NCBI RefSeq assembly: GCF_016907335.1 | Contig: NZ_JAFBBT010000001.1 | Coordinates: 682,001-746,000, forward strand | Direction: 5' to 3' | From: Curtobacterium herbarum | GTDB taxonomy: Bacteria > Actinomycetota > Actinomycetes > Actinomycetales > Microbacteriaceae | DNA length: 64,000 nucleotides | Part shown: piece by piece, positions 16,772-25,623 of the stretch | Layout of the letters: each line of letters opens with the position of its first letter | Numbering within the stretch: position 1 is the stretch's first letter | Translations under genes and position numbers: made by a program | The notes under the pieces: generated by a model | The model's input: only the letters and a program-made list of their open reading frames with translations | What the model was told of the DNA's origin: nothing | Database searches by the model: none

Positions 16772-18139
16772 TCACCGGTTGTCCGCGCGACTCGCGGCGC
16801 TGGCCCGACGGTCCAGGGGGACCGGCTCGGAGGCCGTGCTCGCCTCGTCCGTCGGCGTCGCGTCGGTCCGGACCGGGTGGCGCCGGCCGGAGTGGAACAC
16901 CCACGCCTTGAAGAGGACGAACCGGACCACCGTGGCCACCAGGTTCGCGCCCGTGAGCACCGCGATCTCGGCCGTGTGCGTCGAACCCGGGGCGACCGCG
17001 TGCAGTACCACGAGCGAGCCGGAGGTCATCGCCCAGGCGATCGCGAACACCACGAGCCCCTGCACCTGGTGCCGGCCCGAACCGGCTCGACCGCGCACCC
17101 CGAAGGTGAACCGGCGGTTCAGTGCCGTGTTGCCGACCGCGGTGAGCAGCAGGGCGAGGAAGTCCGCGGACTGCGCGCCGATCGCCGGGCGGAACAGGGC
17201 GTAGAGCAGGGCGAAGGCGATCGTCGACAGCACGCCGACCGCGCCGAACCGGAGCACCTGGCCGCCGAGCCCGAGGTGCGCCGGGGTGAAGGGGCGGCGG
17301 CCGATCGCCTCGTACACCGGCGCGATCGGCACCCGACCCGTGGCCAGACCGCGGGAGACCCGCCACATGCCCCGCAGGTCCTCGGTCGCGGTCGAGGCGA
17401 TGTGCACGGACGAGTTGACGTCGTCCACCCAGTCGACCGGGACCTCGTGGATGCGGAGGCCGGCGTGCTCGGCCAGGACGAGCATCTCGGTGTCGAAGAA
17501 CCAGGCGTCGTCCTCGCAGAGCGGCAGCAGGTGGTGTGCGGCCTCGGCGGTGACGGCCTTGAACCCGCACTGCGCGTCCGAGAAGGCCACTCCCATCGTC
17601 GTCCGGAGCAGCGCGTTGTACGAGCGGGAGATGAACTCGCGCTTGCTGCCCCGGACCACGCGGGAGGTGCCGGCCAACCGGGTCCCGATCGCCAGGTCCG
17701 AGTGGCCGGACAGCAGCGGGGCGACCAGGGGTCCCAGGGCGGCGAGGTCCGTCGAGAGGTCCTCGTCGACGTACACGAGCACCCGGGCCGGGGACGCTCC
17801 CCACACGGCCTTCAGCGCGCGGCCGCGGCCCTTCAGCGGCAGGTGCACCGCGTGGACGCCGGGCAGCATCGCGGCCAGGTCGTCGGCGATGCGGGCGGTG
17901 TCGTCGGTCGAGGCGTTGTCGGCGATCGTGATGCGCCACGAGTGGTGCAGTGACGTCGTGCAGAAGGCGTGCAGCCGTCGGACGTGCGCGGCGAGGGTGT
18001 CCTGCTCGTCGTGGCACGGGACGACGATGTCGATGTCGAGGGTGGGGTTCGTCTCCGTCATGCGGATCATGCTCGGCAGCGGGGCAGTGCGGGCCGGAGC
18101 AGGGCGCTGTGGTGCGGGTAAGAACGGGTGGTGTGTCAC
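16772..18139 (-). CDS. GT2 glycosyltransferase fused to GtrA membrane domain
   Basis: This 455-residue two-domain protein has an N-terminal GT-A fold (residues 35-265) with VVPCHDEQDTL, ADNASTDDT and the metal-binding VYVDEDLS, in the dolichyl-phosphate-mannose-synthase style. After residue 275 a GtrA-like domain follows with four predicted membrane helices (LRFGAVGVLSTIAFALLYALF, TAVGNTALNRRFTF, NLVATVVRFVLFKAWVF). Such fusions make polyprenyl-phosphate sugars and may flip them for cell-envelope glycosylation. The GTG at 18139 is the longest start; MTETNPTLD 27 codons later is an alternative. It lies next to a GT39 operon that would use such a donor. Confidence 0.83.
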   Translation of the reverse strand: MTHHPFLPAPQRPAPARTAPLPSMIRMTETNPTLDIDIVVPCHDEQDTLAAHVRRLHAFCTTSLHHSWRITIADNASTDDTARIADDLAAMLPGVHAVHLPLKGRGRALKAVWGASPARVLVYVDEDLSTDLAALGPLVAPLLSGHSDLAIGTRLAGTSRVVRGSKREFISRSYNALLRTTMGVAFSDAQCGFKAVTAEAAHHLLPLCEDDAWFFDTEMLVLAEHAGLRIHEVPVDWVDDVNSSVHIASTATEDLRGMWRVSRGLATGRVPIAPVYEAIGRRPFTPAHLGLGGQVLRFGAVGVLSTIAFALLYALFRPAIGAQSADFLALLLTAVGNTALNRRFTFGVRGRAGSGRHQVQGLVVFAIAWAMTSGSLVVLHAVAPGSTHTAEIAVLTGANLVATVVRFVLFKAWVFHSGRRHPVRTDATPTDEASTASEPVPLDRRASAASRADNR

Positions 18140-18260
18140 ATTCCGGGGGTGCTAGGGTCAGGTTGCTCGTTGCGTTGAGCTTCGAGAAGTGGACCCGAGA
18201 CCCATCCGGACGGTTGTGGCGCTCGGGTTTCGCGCGTTTCCGGGCGCTGCCCCACTCCGC

Positions 18261-19838
18261 TCAGAGGAGGGGCAGGGTGACCGTGAAGGCGGTCCGCGCC
18301 TGGTCCGAGACGACGTGGACCGTGCCGCCCTCGGCCTCCACCACGGCGCGGACGATCGCCAGGCCCAACCCGCTCGTGCCGTGCTCGCGGGAGCGTGAGG
18401 CCGCCCCGCGGGTGAACCGGTCGAACAGCGTCGGCAGCGCCTCGGCGGGGATCGGCGGGCCGTCGTTGGCGACGACGAACTGCACCGCGTCCGCGGCCCG
18501 GCGGAGGGACACCACGACCGCGGTCCCGGTGGGCGTGTGGGTCCGGGCGTTCGTCAGCAGGTTCGTGACCACCCGGCGGAGGGCTCCGGCGTCGCCGTCG
18601 AGCACGACGGGGTCGTCGTCGACCTGCAGCGTCCACCGGTGGCCGGGGGCGGTGGTGCGGGCGTCCATCGTCGCCTCGACGACGATCGACGTCAGGTCCA
18701 CCGGCTGCGCGGAGGGGTGCGGGACCGGGTCGTCGGGGTCCGTGGTGTCGGCGCGCGGGACCCCGGCGACCGCCGCAGCGTCGAGCCGGGCCAGCAGCAG
18801 GAGCTCCTCGACCAGGTCGCCCATCCGGCGGGCCTCGGTGCCGATCCGGTCGACGTTCCGCCGGACCTCGGCGGGGTCGTCGGTGTGCCCGGTCAGCTCG
18901 GCGTAGGCGCGGACGGTGGCGATCGGGGTGCGGAGCTCGTGGGAGGCGTCGGCGACGAAGGTCCGCATGCCGGCCTCGGCGTCGCGGCGGACGGTCAGGG
19001 CACGGGCGACGTGTCCGAGCAGCCGGTTGAGTGCGGTGCCGACCTGACCGACCTCGCGGTTCGCAGCGAGGTCGGAGTCCGCGACCCGGGCGGCGATGTC
19101 GGGGTCACCGCGGTCGAGGTCGAGGGTGGTGACGCTCGACGCCACCGCGGCGACGTGCTCGAGCGGCCGCAGGGAGCGACGGACGAGCAGTGCGCCGGCC
19201 CAGCAGGCGACGAGCAGCCCGACGAGGGTGACCGCCGCGATGACGAGCAGCAGCCGACTGATCGACGCGTCGAGGTCGCCGAGCGGCAGCGCCGTGACGA
19301 AGACGTCCCCGTCCGAGCCGACGGCCTGCGCGCGGAAGGGCCCGAGCGTGCCGAGGCTCGTCGTGACCGGCTGCCCGGTGGGGTCGAGGGCGGCGAGGGT
19401 CCGCTCCTGCGCGGCGGTCAACGTGTGCTGTCGGCCGCGCGCGTCGGTGTACCCGCCGAGGAGCGCGTCGCCGTCCCGGTAGATCGCGACCACCGTGCCG
19501 GCGGACTGGCCCGGCGCGCCGATGACGGTGTTGTCCGGATCGGGCGCGGCGGACGACGACGATCCCGACGAAGACGGCGGCGGCGACGAAGACGACGACC
19601 CGGACGAGGACGACCCCGACGACGACCCGGACGCGGACGATGCCCGCGTCGGGAACCCGCCCCGCATCCCGCCCGGCGGTCCGCCGACCACGCGACCGGC
19701 GGCCGTCGCCAGCTCTGCGTCGAGCCGCTCGACCAGGTACCCCCGGTACGCGACGACGGTCACCGCGCCGACCACGACGTTGGTCGCGACGAGCAGCAGG
19801 GCGACGGCGGCGACGATCCGCCACCGCAGCGACGGCAC
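18261..19838 (-). CDS. Sensor histidine kinase
   Basis: This 525-residue membrane kinase has TM1 (7-31), an external domain with a serine-rich low-complexity stretch (67-97), TM2 (about 197-219), a HAMP segment, and phosphoacceptor His300 in ADASHELRTP. The N-box is LLTNARTHTP; the G-boxes include GTSGLGLAIV. The GTG at 19838 has GGAGG 7 nt before it; a GTG at 19859 overlapping the regulator stop (GTGA) would add 7 residues. It forms a two-component system with the preceding regulator and is third in an operon headed by a GT39 gene. Confidence 0.88.
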   Translation of the reverse strand: MPSLRWRIVAAVALLLVATNVVVGAVTVVAYRGYLVERLDAELATAAGRVVGGPPGGMRGGFPTRASSASGSSSGSSSSGSSSSSPPPSSSGSSSSAAPDPDNTVIGAPGQSAGTVVAIYRDGDALLGGYTDARGRQHTLTAAQERTLAALDPTGQPVTTSLGTLGPFRAQAVGSDGDVFVTALPLGDLDASISRLLLVIAAVTLVGLLVACWAGALLVRRSLRPLEHVAAVASSVTTLDLDRGDPDIAARVADSDLAANREVGQVGTALNRLLGHVARALTVRRDAEAGMRTFVADASHELRTPIATVRAYAELTGHTDDPAEVRRNVDRIGTEARRMGDLVEELLLLARLDAAAVAGVPRADTTDPDDPVPHPSAQPVDLTSIVVEATMDARTTAPGHRWTLQVDDDPVVLDGDAGALRRVVTNLLTNARTHTPTGTAVVVSLRRAADAVQFVVANDGPPIPAEALPTLFDRFTRGAASRSREHGTSGLGLAIVRAVVEAEGGTVHVVSDQARTAFTVTLPLL

Positions 19839-19855
19839 CCGACGCCTCCGCCCGC

Positions 19856-20629
19856 TCACGGGGACGGCCGGAGCACGTACCCGGCTCCGCGGACGGTGTG
19901 GATCAGCGGCTCGCGTCCGGCGTCGACCTTCTTCCGCAGGTACGACACGTACATGTCCACGAGGTTCGACGACGACCCGAAGTCCATGCCCCACACGTGC
20001 GCCAGCAGGTGCTCGCGCGACAGCACCCGGTTGGCGTTCCGGGCCAGGTGCCGCAGCAGTTCGTACTCGGTCGGGGTGAGGTCGATCGGGTCGTCCCCGC
20101 GGCTGACGGTGCGGGTCTCCTCGTCGAGCCGGAGGTCCCCGACCACGACCGCGGTGTCCGCCGCCGCGGTGGCCGCGACCCGGGCCGAGGTCCGGGCGAG
20201 GATCCGTGCCCGGGCGACGAGTTCGTCGATGCCGAACGGCTTCGTCAGGTAGTCGTCGCCGCCCCGGGTGAGTCCGGCGAGCCGGTCCTCGGCGGCGTCC
20301 CGGGCGGTGAGGAACAGCACCCGGACGTCGTCGCGGGCGTCCCGGAGCCGGTCGAGCACGGTGAAGCCGTCGATGTCCGGCAGCATCACGTCGAGGACGA
20401 TGACGTCGGGCTGTCCCGCGCGGGCGGCGAAGAGCACGTCCCGACCCCGGTGGACGGTCTGCACGGCCCACCCGTCGGCGGCGAACGCCAGCCCGACCGC
20501 CTCGGCCAGGGCGTGCTCGTCGTCGACGACGAGGACACGGACGGGTGTGCCGTCGGTGCGTGCGAGCGGGGTGCCTGCCACGGGGGCGAGCCTACCCACG
20601 GTCCCGTCCGTGTCCTGGTCGTCGTGCAC
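19856..20629 (-). CDS. OmpR/PhoB-family response regulator
   Basis: This 257-residue regulator has a receiver domain with acidic pair D36/D37, phosphoacceptor D80 (IVLDVMLPDIDGF) and K130 (YLTKPF). The C-terminal winged helix has LTPTEYELLRHLARNANRVLSREHLL, YVSYLRKKVD and HTVRGAGYVLRP. It starts with GTG 6 nt after the GT39 stop and couples to the kinase gene downstream. Its targets probably include envelope functions, judging only from operon context. Confidence 0.92.
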   Translation of the reverse strand: MHDDQDTDGTVGRLAPVAGTPLARTDGTPVRVLVVDDEHALAEAVGLAFAADGWAVQTVHRGRDVLFAARAGQPDVIVLDVMLPDIDGFTVLDRLRDARDDVRVLFLTARDAAEDRLAGLTRGGDDYLTKPFGIDELVARARILARTSARVAATAAADTAVVVGDLRLDEETRTVSRGDDPIDLTPTEYELLRHLARNANRVLSREHLLAHVWGMDFGSSSNLVDMYVSYLRKKVDAGREPLIHTVRGAGYVLRPSP

Positions 20630-20635
20630 GGCCGG

Positions 20636-22834
20636 CTACCCCGCCGCGCCGAGGTCGTAGACGGTCTGCCCGCCGACGGTCGTCGCGTCGTAGTTCGCCG
20701 CGACCCACTCCGCGATGGCGCTCGCGGTGGACGAGCCACCACCCGTGCGACCCCCCATCCCGCCACCGGTGCCCGAGGCGATGTAGTAGCCGATCTTGCC
20801 GGCCGCCACGTCCGCCTGGAACTCCGCCAGGGTGGGGGTGGGGTCGCTCGACCAGCCGCCGATGGCCATCACGGCGGTGTCGGTGTCGAGTTCCAGCTGC
20901 GCGGCGGACTGGGAGCCGCCGACCGCGGCGGACCAGGTGGTGTCGGTCGAGCGGAGCAGCGCCTCGAGCGCCGAGGACGTCGAGGCGCCGCCGCCCATGG
21001 CACCGCCGGTCCGGGAGCCGCCGTCGCTGCTGTCGGACGGGAGGCTCGTCCCCGACCCCGACTCGCTGGTCCCGTCACCGGTGGTCCCGCCTCCAGTGGT
21101 CCCACCTCCGCTGGTCCCGTCCGGCATCGCCGGCGGCTGGCCGCCGTCGGTGCCCGACGGCGGGGTCCCGCCGGGACCGCCCTGCGCGCCCGAGCCGCTG
21201 CTGTCGGAACGTTCGTCCCCGGTGCCGGTGGCCGATCCGCCGGGGCCGTTCGCGCCTCCCGGCATGCCGCCCGTGCCGCCGGAGGTGCCGGACGGACCGA
21301 CGCTCGGGATCGAACCGGAGTGCGCGACCGTGGTCGTGACGACCGCGTACGCGGTGGTGCCGGCGAGGCCGGACAGGGTGCCGACGAGGACGCCGACGGC
21401 GACGAGGCGACGCAGCCGGGGGACGCTGCCGACCACGATGAGCGCGGTCGAGACCAGTCCGCCGACCAGGACCAGCCACCGCAGCCAGGGCAGCCAGTCG
21501 GGGTTCTCGCCGAGCAGGCACCAGCTCCAGACCGCGGTGGCGCCGGTCATCGCGGCGAGGCCCAGCCGGCCGGTCACGCGGTGTCGGGCGTGCCAGAGGA
21601 GGGCGCCGCCGGTCCCGACGAGTCCGGCGATCGCGGGGGTGAGTGCGACCGTGTAGTACGGGTGGATCGTGCCGGACATGTACGAGAAGACCAGCCCGGT
21701 GACGAGCAGCCAACCGCCCCAGAGGACGAGTCCGGCGCGTGCGGGGTCGGCGAGGTGCCGCCGGCCGACGACCACCAGGCCGAGGACGAGGGCGATGAGC
21801 GCGGCGGGCAGGAGCCACGAGATCTCGAGGCCCATCTCGGACGAGAACAGGCGGTTCAGCCCGGTCGACCCGCCGAAGGACGAGCCCGCGGTGCCGCCGG
21901 CCATGCCACCGCCGCCGCCGTTGCCCGAGCCGCCGAAGATCCGGCCGAGCCCGTTGTACCCGAAGACCAGGTCGAGCACCGTGTCGTTCGTCGACCCGCC
22001 GATGTACGGTCGGGCGTCCGCCGGCCACAGCGCGACGGCGAGGACCCACCAGCCGGCCGCGACGACGAGCGACACCGCGCCGATGAGCAGCCCGACGATG
22101 CGCCGCGGCCACGAGGTCCGCGCAGCGACCAGGTACACCAGGCCGAACGCCGGCAGCACGAGCAGCCCCTGCAGCATCTTCGTCAGGAACGCGAACCCGA
22201 GCGCGACCCCGGCCAGGGCGATCCACCGCCAGCTGCCCCGCGGCAGGGCCCGCACGGTCGCGTACGCCCCGGCGGTCATGAGGAACACGAGCAGGGCGTC
22301 CGGGTTGTCGAAGCGGAACATCAGTGCCGCCGCCGGGGTCGCCGCGACGACGAGGCCCGCGAGCAGCGCGCCGACCCCCGCGGTGGTCGATCCCAGCCGC
22401 GCCAGGGTGCGGCGGACCGTGCCCCAGACCAGCGCGACGGTCCCGACGGCCATCAGCGCCTGGGGGAGCAGCAGGCTGGTGCTCGAGAAGCCGAACAGCC
22501 GCGCCGACAGCACCATCACCCACAGCGACGCCGGGGGCTTGTCGACCGTGATGAAGTTCGACGAGTCGAGCGAGCCGAAGAAGAACGCCGTCCACGACTT
22601 CGTGCCGGCCTGCACGGCGGCGGCGTAGAAGCTGTTGGCGTAGCCGGAGACACTGAGGTCCCAGAGGTACAGCACGGCGGTGAGGGCGAGGAGCGCCCAG
22701 AACGCCGGCCGCAGCCAGCGGGCGTCCTCGCGCTCGCCGAGGAACAGGCGAGCGAGGGGCGGGCGACGTCGGACCGGCGCGTCACTGCGCGCGCGGTCGC
22801 GACGATCGGTCACGGGTACCGGGTAGGTGGTCAT
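20636..22834 (-). CDS. GT39-type membrane glycosyltransferase with Gly/Ser-rich tail
   Basis: This 732-residue polytopic protein has an N-terminal half like ArnT/PMT (GT39) transferases, with the catalytic-loop motif NFITVDKPPASLWVM and about a dozen membrane helices to residue 500. The tail starts as a Gly/Ser/Pro-rich low-complexity region of about 130 residues and ends in a small external domain (SAAQLELDTDTAVMAIGGW, then VAANYDATTVGGQTVYDLG). Relatives transfer a sugar from a polyprenyl phosphate to wall polymers or proteins. The start MTTYPVPVTD is chosen; MLAAM 4 codons upstream is possible. It is first gene of an operon with the two-component pair. Confidence 0.85.
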   Translation of the reverse strand: MTTYPVPVTDRRDRARSDAPVRRRPPLARLFLGEREDARWLRPAFWALLALTAVLYLWDLSVSGYANSFYAAAVQAGTKSWTAFFFGSLDSSNFITVDKPPASLWVMVLSARLFGFSSTSLLLPQALMAVGTVALVWGTVRRTLARLGSTTAGVGALLAGLVVAATPAAALMFRFDNPDALLVFLMTAGAYATVRALPRGSWRWIALAGVALGFAFLTKMLQGLLVLPAFGLVYLVAARTSWPRRIVGLLIGAVSLVVAAGWWVLAVALWPADARPYIGGSTNDTVLDLVFGYNGLGRIFGGSGNGGGGGMAGGTAGSSFGGSTGLNRLFSSEMGLEISWLLPAALIALVLGLVVVGRRHLADPARAGLVLWGGWLLVTGLVFSYMSGTIHPYYTVALTPAIAGLVGTGGALLWHARHRVTGRLGLAAMTGATAVWSWCLLGENPDWLPWLRWLVLVGGLVSTALIVVGSVPRLRRLVAVGVLVGTLSGLAGTTAYAVVTTTVAHSGSIPSVGPSGTSGGTGGMPGGANGPGGSATGTGDERSDSSGSGAQGGPGGTPPSGTDGGQPPAMPDGTSGGGTTGGGTTGDGTSESGSGTSLPSDSSDGGSRTGGAMGGGASTSSALEALLRSTDTTWSAAVGGSQSAAQLELDTDTAVMAIGGWSSDPTPTLAEFQADVAAGKIGYYIASGTGGGMGGRTGGGSSTASAIAEWVAANYDATTVGGQTVYDLGAAG

Positions 22835-22923
22835 GGCAGCGAGCATCGCCGTCGGGGGTCGACCCGGCCGATGCGTCTCCTGTGGACCGCCTAAGACCGG
22901 CCACGGATCGGAGCCGGGCCGCG

Positions 22924-23679
22924 TCAGGCGGTGGGGGTGCCGCCTGCGGTCGAACCCTGCCGGCGGACGCGACGACGCGCCTCCCGGAGGCTCGCCCGCT
23001 GCATCCGCATCGACGGCCAGCCGGCGGCGCGGGCGTGCGCCGCGAGTCCCTGGTCCGGGTTCACCACGACGGGGTTCCCGACCAGCGAGAGCAGCGGGAT
23101 GTCGTGGCGCGAATCGGAGTACGCCCAGCACGCAGCGGGGTCGGCGCCGGTCTCGGCCAGGAGCTTCCGTGCGGCGACGGCCTTGTGCTCACCGTGCAGG
23201 AACGCCCCCTCGAGCCGGCCCGTGTAGGCGCCCTCGCTGGTCTCGAACACGCTGCCGAGGGCTCCGGTCAGCCCGAGGCTGCGGGCGATCACCTCGGCCA
23301 GGAACGTCGGCGTCGCGGTGACGAGCCACACCTGGTGGCCCTTCGCCAGGTGCTCCTGCGCCAGCGCGGCGGTCTCCGGCCAGACCGTCGACTCGGTGTG
23401 GCGCAGGTAGACGTCGTCGGACAGCTTCGCCATGTCGGCGACGGTGATGCCGGTGATGACCTCGAGCCCGCGGGTCTGGGCGGAGGCCAGGTGCCGGTCG
23501 TTCTCGCCCCGGACCTTGAAGCGCGCGTGCTTCCACCCGGCGCTGACGATGTCGCGCATGGTGATCAGTCCGGCCGCACGGAGTCCGCGGACCAGGTGGA
23601 ACGCGCTCGCGCCGTGGATGAGGGTGTTGTCCACGTCGAAGAACGCGAGGACCGGGGTGCTCGCCTGCTCGACCGTCAT
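22924..23679 (-). CDS. HAD-IB family phosphatase
   Basis: This 251-residue HAD hydrolase of the SerB-like IB subgroup has nucleophile motif DVDNT (Asp15/Asp17), a Thr motif WLVTATPT, a Lys in EHKAVAARK and the acidic pair in YSDSRHDIPLL. Bacterial relatives dephosphorylate phosphoserine or lysophosphatidate, and the substrate is not fixed here. A TAGCCT hexamer ends 6 nt before the ATG, suggesting leaderless expression. It is transcribed towards the GT39 operon with a 90-bp gap. Confidence 0.85.
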   Translation of the reverse strand: MTVEQASTPVLAFFDVDNTLIHGASAFHLVRGLRAAGLITMRDIVSAGWKHARFKVRGENDRHLASAQTRGLEVITGITVADMAKLSDDVYLRHTESTVWPETAALAQEHLAKGHQVWLVTATPTFLAEVIARSLGLTGALGSVFETSEGAYTGRLEGAFLHGEHKAVAARKLLAETGADPAACWAYSDSRHDIPLLSLVGNPVVVNPDQGLAAHARAAGWPSMRMQRASLREARRRVRRQGSTAGGTPTA

Positions 23680-23718
23680 CGGCCCAGGCTAGGCGCTCCC
23701 CCTGACCCCTCCGCGAAA

Positions 23719-23776
23719 CGCAACGTCGGCGACGCTCCGCAACGGGATACCGCTGCGAGACGTCGCCGACGTTGCG
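23719..23776. terminator. Long intergenic hairpin
   Basis: CGCAACGTCGGCGACG (23719-23734) pairs perfectly with CGTCGCCGACGTTGCG (23761-23776) across a 26-nt loop. It lies 15 bp after the fructosamine-kinase-like stop, so it may terminate that gene. It has no T-tract. Confidence 0.6.
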
Positions 23777-23790
23777 TGTTGCGGGACGGA

Positions 23791-24603
23791 TCAGGCGTAG
23801 CGGCGGGCTGCGCGCAGGGCCGCGTCCGTGTACGAGCCGCCGAACAGCAGCACGTGCAGCAGCAGCGGCGCCAGCTGGTGCAGCTCGACGCGCTCCTGCC
23901 ACCCGGGCGCCAGACGCGACTCGGCGTCGTACGCGGCCAGGACGGTCTCGAGCCGGGGCAGCCAGAACAGTGCGAGCAGCGCCAGGTCCGTCTCGGCGTG
24001 CCCACCGTGCGGGTTCGCGTCGATGAGCACCGCTCCGGTCGGCTCGGACCGGTCCCTGGGCCACAGCACGTTCCCCGCCCACAGGTCACCGTGCAGCCGG
24101 GCGGGGCCGTCCCCGACCAGTGCAGGCTGCGGGGAGCCGAGCGTGCCGTCCTCCAGTCGGTCGCAGACGCGCTCGAACACGGCGGCCTCGGAGCCGTCGT
24201 ACCCGCCCGCGTCGACGATGCGGTGCACGAAGTCGCGGATCCGGTACTCGGCGAAGAACTCGCCCCACGTCTCGGGCGCCTCGCTCGCGGGGACGAACGG
24301 CGTCCGCGAGCGGCCCATCCGCAGCGGTCCGTTCGCGGGGAACCCGGGCGACGGCGCTCCCCAGTGCGACGCCCCGGCGGCGTGGGTGTGGGCGAGCGAC
24401 CGTCCGAAGCGCTCCGCCTGGGCCGCCGAGGGTGCGGTGTCCGAGATGAACTCGAGCTCGAGCACCGTCGGACGCGGACGAGCCACCACCCGGGCGATGC
24501 GGGTGCCGCCGGCGTCCTCGGCCTCGGCGAGCCACTCGAGTCCGGCCGCCTCGGCGGCGGCCTCGTCCGGGCTGGTGAGGGTCTTGACGTAGGTCTCCGA
24601 CAT
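23791..24603 (-). CDS. Fructosamine-3-kinase-like aminoglycoside-phosphotransferase-fold protein
   Basis: This 270-residue APH-fold kinase has a Brenner motif ARLHGDLWAGNVLW and the metal-binding ALIDANPHGGHAETDLALLALF, the form seen in fructosamine-3-kinases (YniA and relatives). These phosphorylate the sugar of glycated proteins or small amines for deglycation. The ATG at 24603 is the only start that keeps the family N-terminus; upstream DNA is an imperfect GCGCGCCGA repeat. It stands alone between a LysR gene and the HAD phosphatase. Confidence 0.82.
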   Translation of the reverse strand: MSETYVKTLTSPDEAAAEAAGLEWLAEAEDAGGTRIARVVARPRPTVLELEFISDTAPSAAQAERFGRSLAHTHAAGASHWGAPSPGFPANGPLRMGRSRTPFVPASEAPETWGEFFAEYRIRDFVHRIVDAGGYDGSEAAVFERVCDRLEDGTLGSPQPALVGDGPARLHGDLWAGNVLWPRDRSEPTGAVLIDANPHGGHAETDLALLALFWLPRLETVLAAYDAESRLAPGWQERVELHQLAPLLLHVLLFGGSYTDAALRAARRYA

Positions 24604-24704
24604 CACCCCATCCTGCCCGGAGCGCGCCGAGCGCGCCGAGCGCGCGGAGACCGCGCACGCCGCGCACGCCCGCCTGCCTGCACGCTCAGCACACCGCGCG
24701 GACC

Positions 24705-25553
24705 TCACACCGCGTCGACCAGCGCCCGCGCCAAGGGGTGCCACGGCCGCGAGGACGGCCCCGACAGCACCAGGGTCCGCTCGTACCGCGGCGCGACCGG
24801 CAGCATCACGAGCCCGGCGGGCAGCATCACCCGGCCGAGGGTCGGCACGATCGACACCCCCTCGCCGCGCTCGATCATCCCGAACATGGTGCTCATCTCC
24901 CGCACCCGGTGGGCGTACCGGAAGGGCTGCCCGGCGAGCGCGTGCATCCGCTCGATCTGGTGTTCGCAGCCCCCGCCGCCCGCGACCAGGCCGTCGTCGT
25001 GCAGGTCGTCGAGCGTCAGCGCCTCGGCTCCCGCCAGCGGGTGGTCGCGTCGGACCACGGCGGCCATCTCGTCCGTCGCCACGACGACCCCGCCGTCCGG
25101 CATCGCGACCGGGTCGACGAGCACGGCGGCGTCGACCGTCCCGGCCTCGAGCCACTCCGGCATCTCGTCGTCGTCGCCCTCGTAGACCTGCACGTCGACG
25201 TCCGGCAGGGTCACCGCCCACAGTTCCCGGAGGCGCGGCAGCAGCCCCTGGCACACGGTCGGGACGGCGGCGAGGCGCACGGTGCCGCGCGCCGTGGCGG
25301 GCCGGACCACGGCCTCCAGGGCGTCGACCGAGGCGAGGACGCTCCGGGCGTGGGCCAGCAGGCGCTCGCCCAGCGGGGTCGGGACGGCGGCGCCGCCGCG
25401 GCGGACGACCGGGCCGCCGACCTCGCGCTCGAGCCCCGCGACGGCGTGCGACACGGCGGACTGGCCGACCCCGAGCGCGACGGCCGCCGTGGTGAAGGAG
25501 CCGGCGTCGACGGTCGCGACGAAGGCGCGGAGCTGGGGGAGCGAGACGGTCAT
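24705..25553 (-). CDS. LysR family transcriptional regulator
   Basis: This 282-residue protein has the N-terminal winged HTH (LPQLRAFVATVDAGSFTTAAVALGVGQSAVSHAVAGLE) and a periplasmic-binding-like effector domain from about residue 90. It is divergent from an EamA exporter, with 70 bp between starts containing two short dyads, so it probably regulates the exporter and itself. The effector is unknown. Confidence 0.9.
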   Translation of the reverse strand: MTVSLPQLRAFVATVDAGSFTTAAVALGVGQSAVSHAVAGLEREVGGPVVRRGGAAVPTPLGERLLAHARSVLASVDALEAVVRPATARGTVRLAAVPTVCQGLLPRLRELWAVTLPDVDVQVYEGDDDEMPEWLEAGTVDAAVLVDPVAMPDGGVVVATDEMAAVVRRDHPLAGAEALTLDDLHDDGLVAGGGGCEHQIERMHALAGQPFRYAHRVREMSTMFGMIERGEGVSIVPTLGRVMLPAGLVMLPVAPRYERTLVLSGPSSRPWHPLARALVDAV

Positions 25554-25562
25554 GCGTGTCCT

Positions 25563-25597
25563 TCATGTCGGCATGAGGTCCATGCGTTTGCCGCATG
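25563..25597. promoter_or_regulatory. Tandem dyads between divergent LysR and EamA genes
   Basis: TCATGTCGGCATGA (25563-25576) and CATGCGTTTGCCGCATG (25581-25597, arms CATGCG/CGCATG) lie side by side in the divergent spacer. Spacing fits a LysR activation/recognition site pair. Confidence 0.45.
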
Positions 25598-25623
25598 TGC
25601 GTGCGGTGTCGAGACTAGGCCAC

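Noticed and set aside
20780..20805. TAGCCGATC inside the GT39 gene as a further dyad copy
   Set aside because: It is ordinary coding sequence (KIGYYI on the minus strand), with no arms and no core beyond nine bases.
19640..22894. 1084-residue open frame on the plus strand
   Set aside because: It is antisense to the histidine kinase, response regulator and GT39 genes, which have clear motifs. Its protein is low-complexity Arg/Gly/Pro, typical of high-GC shadow frames.
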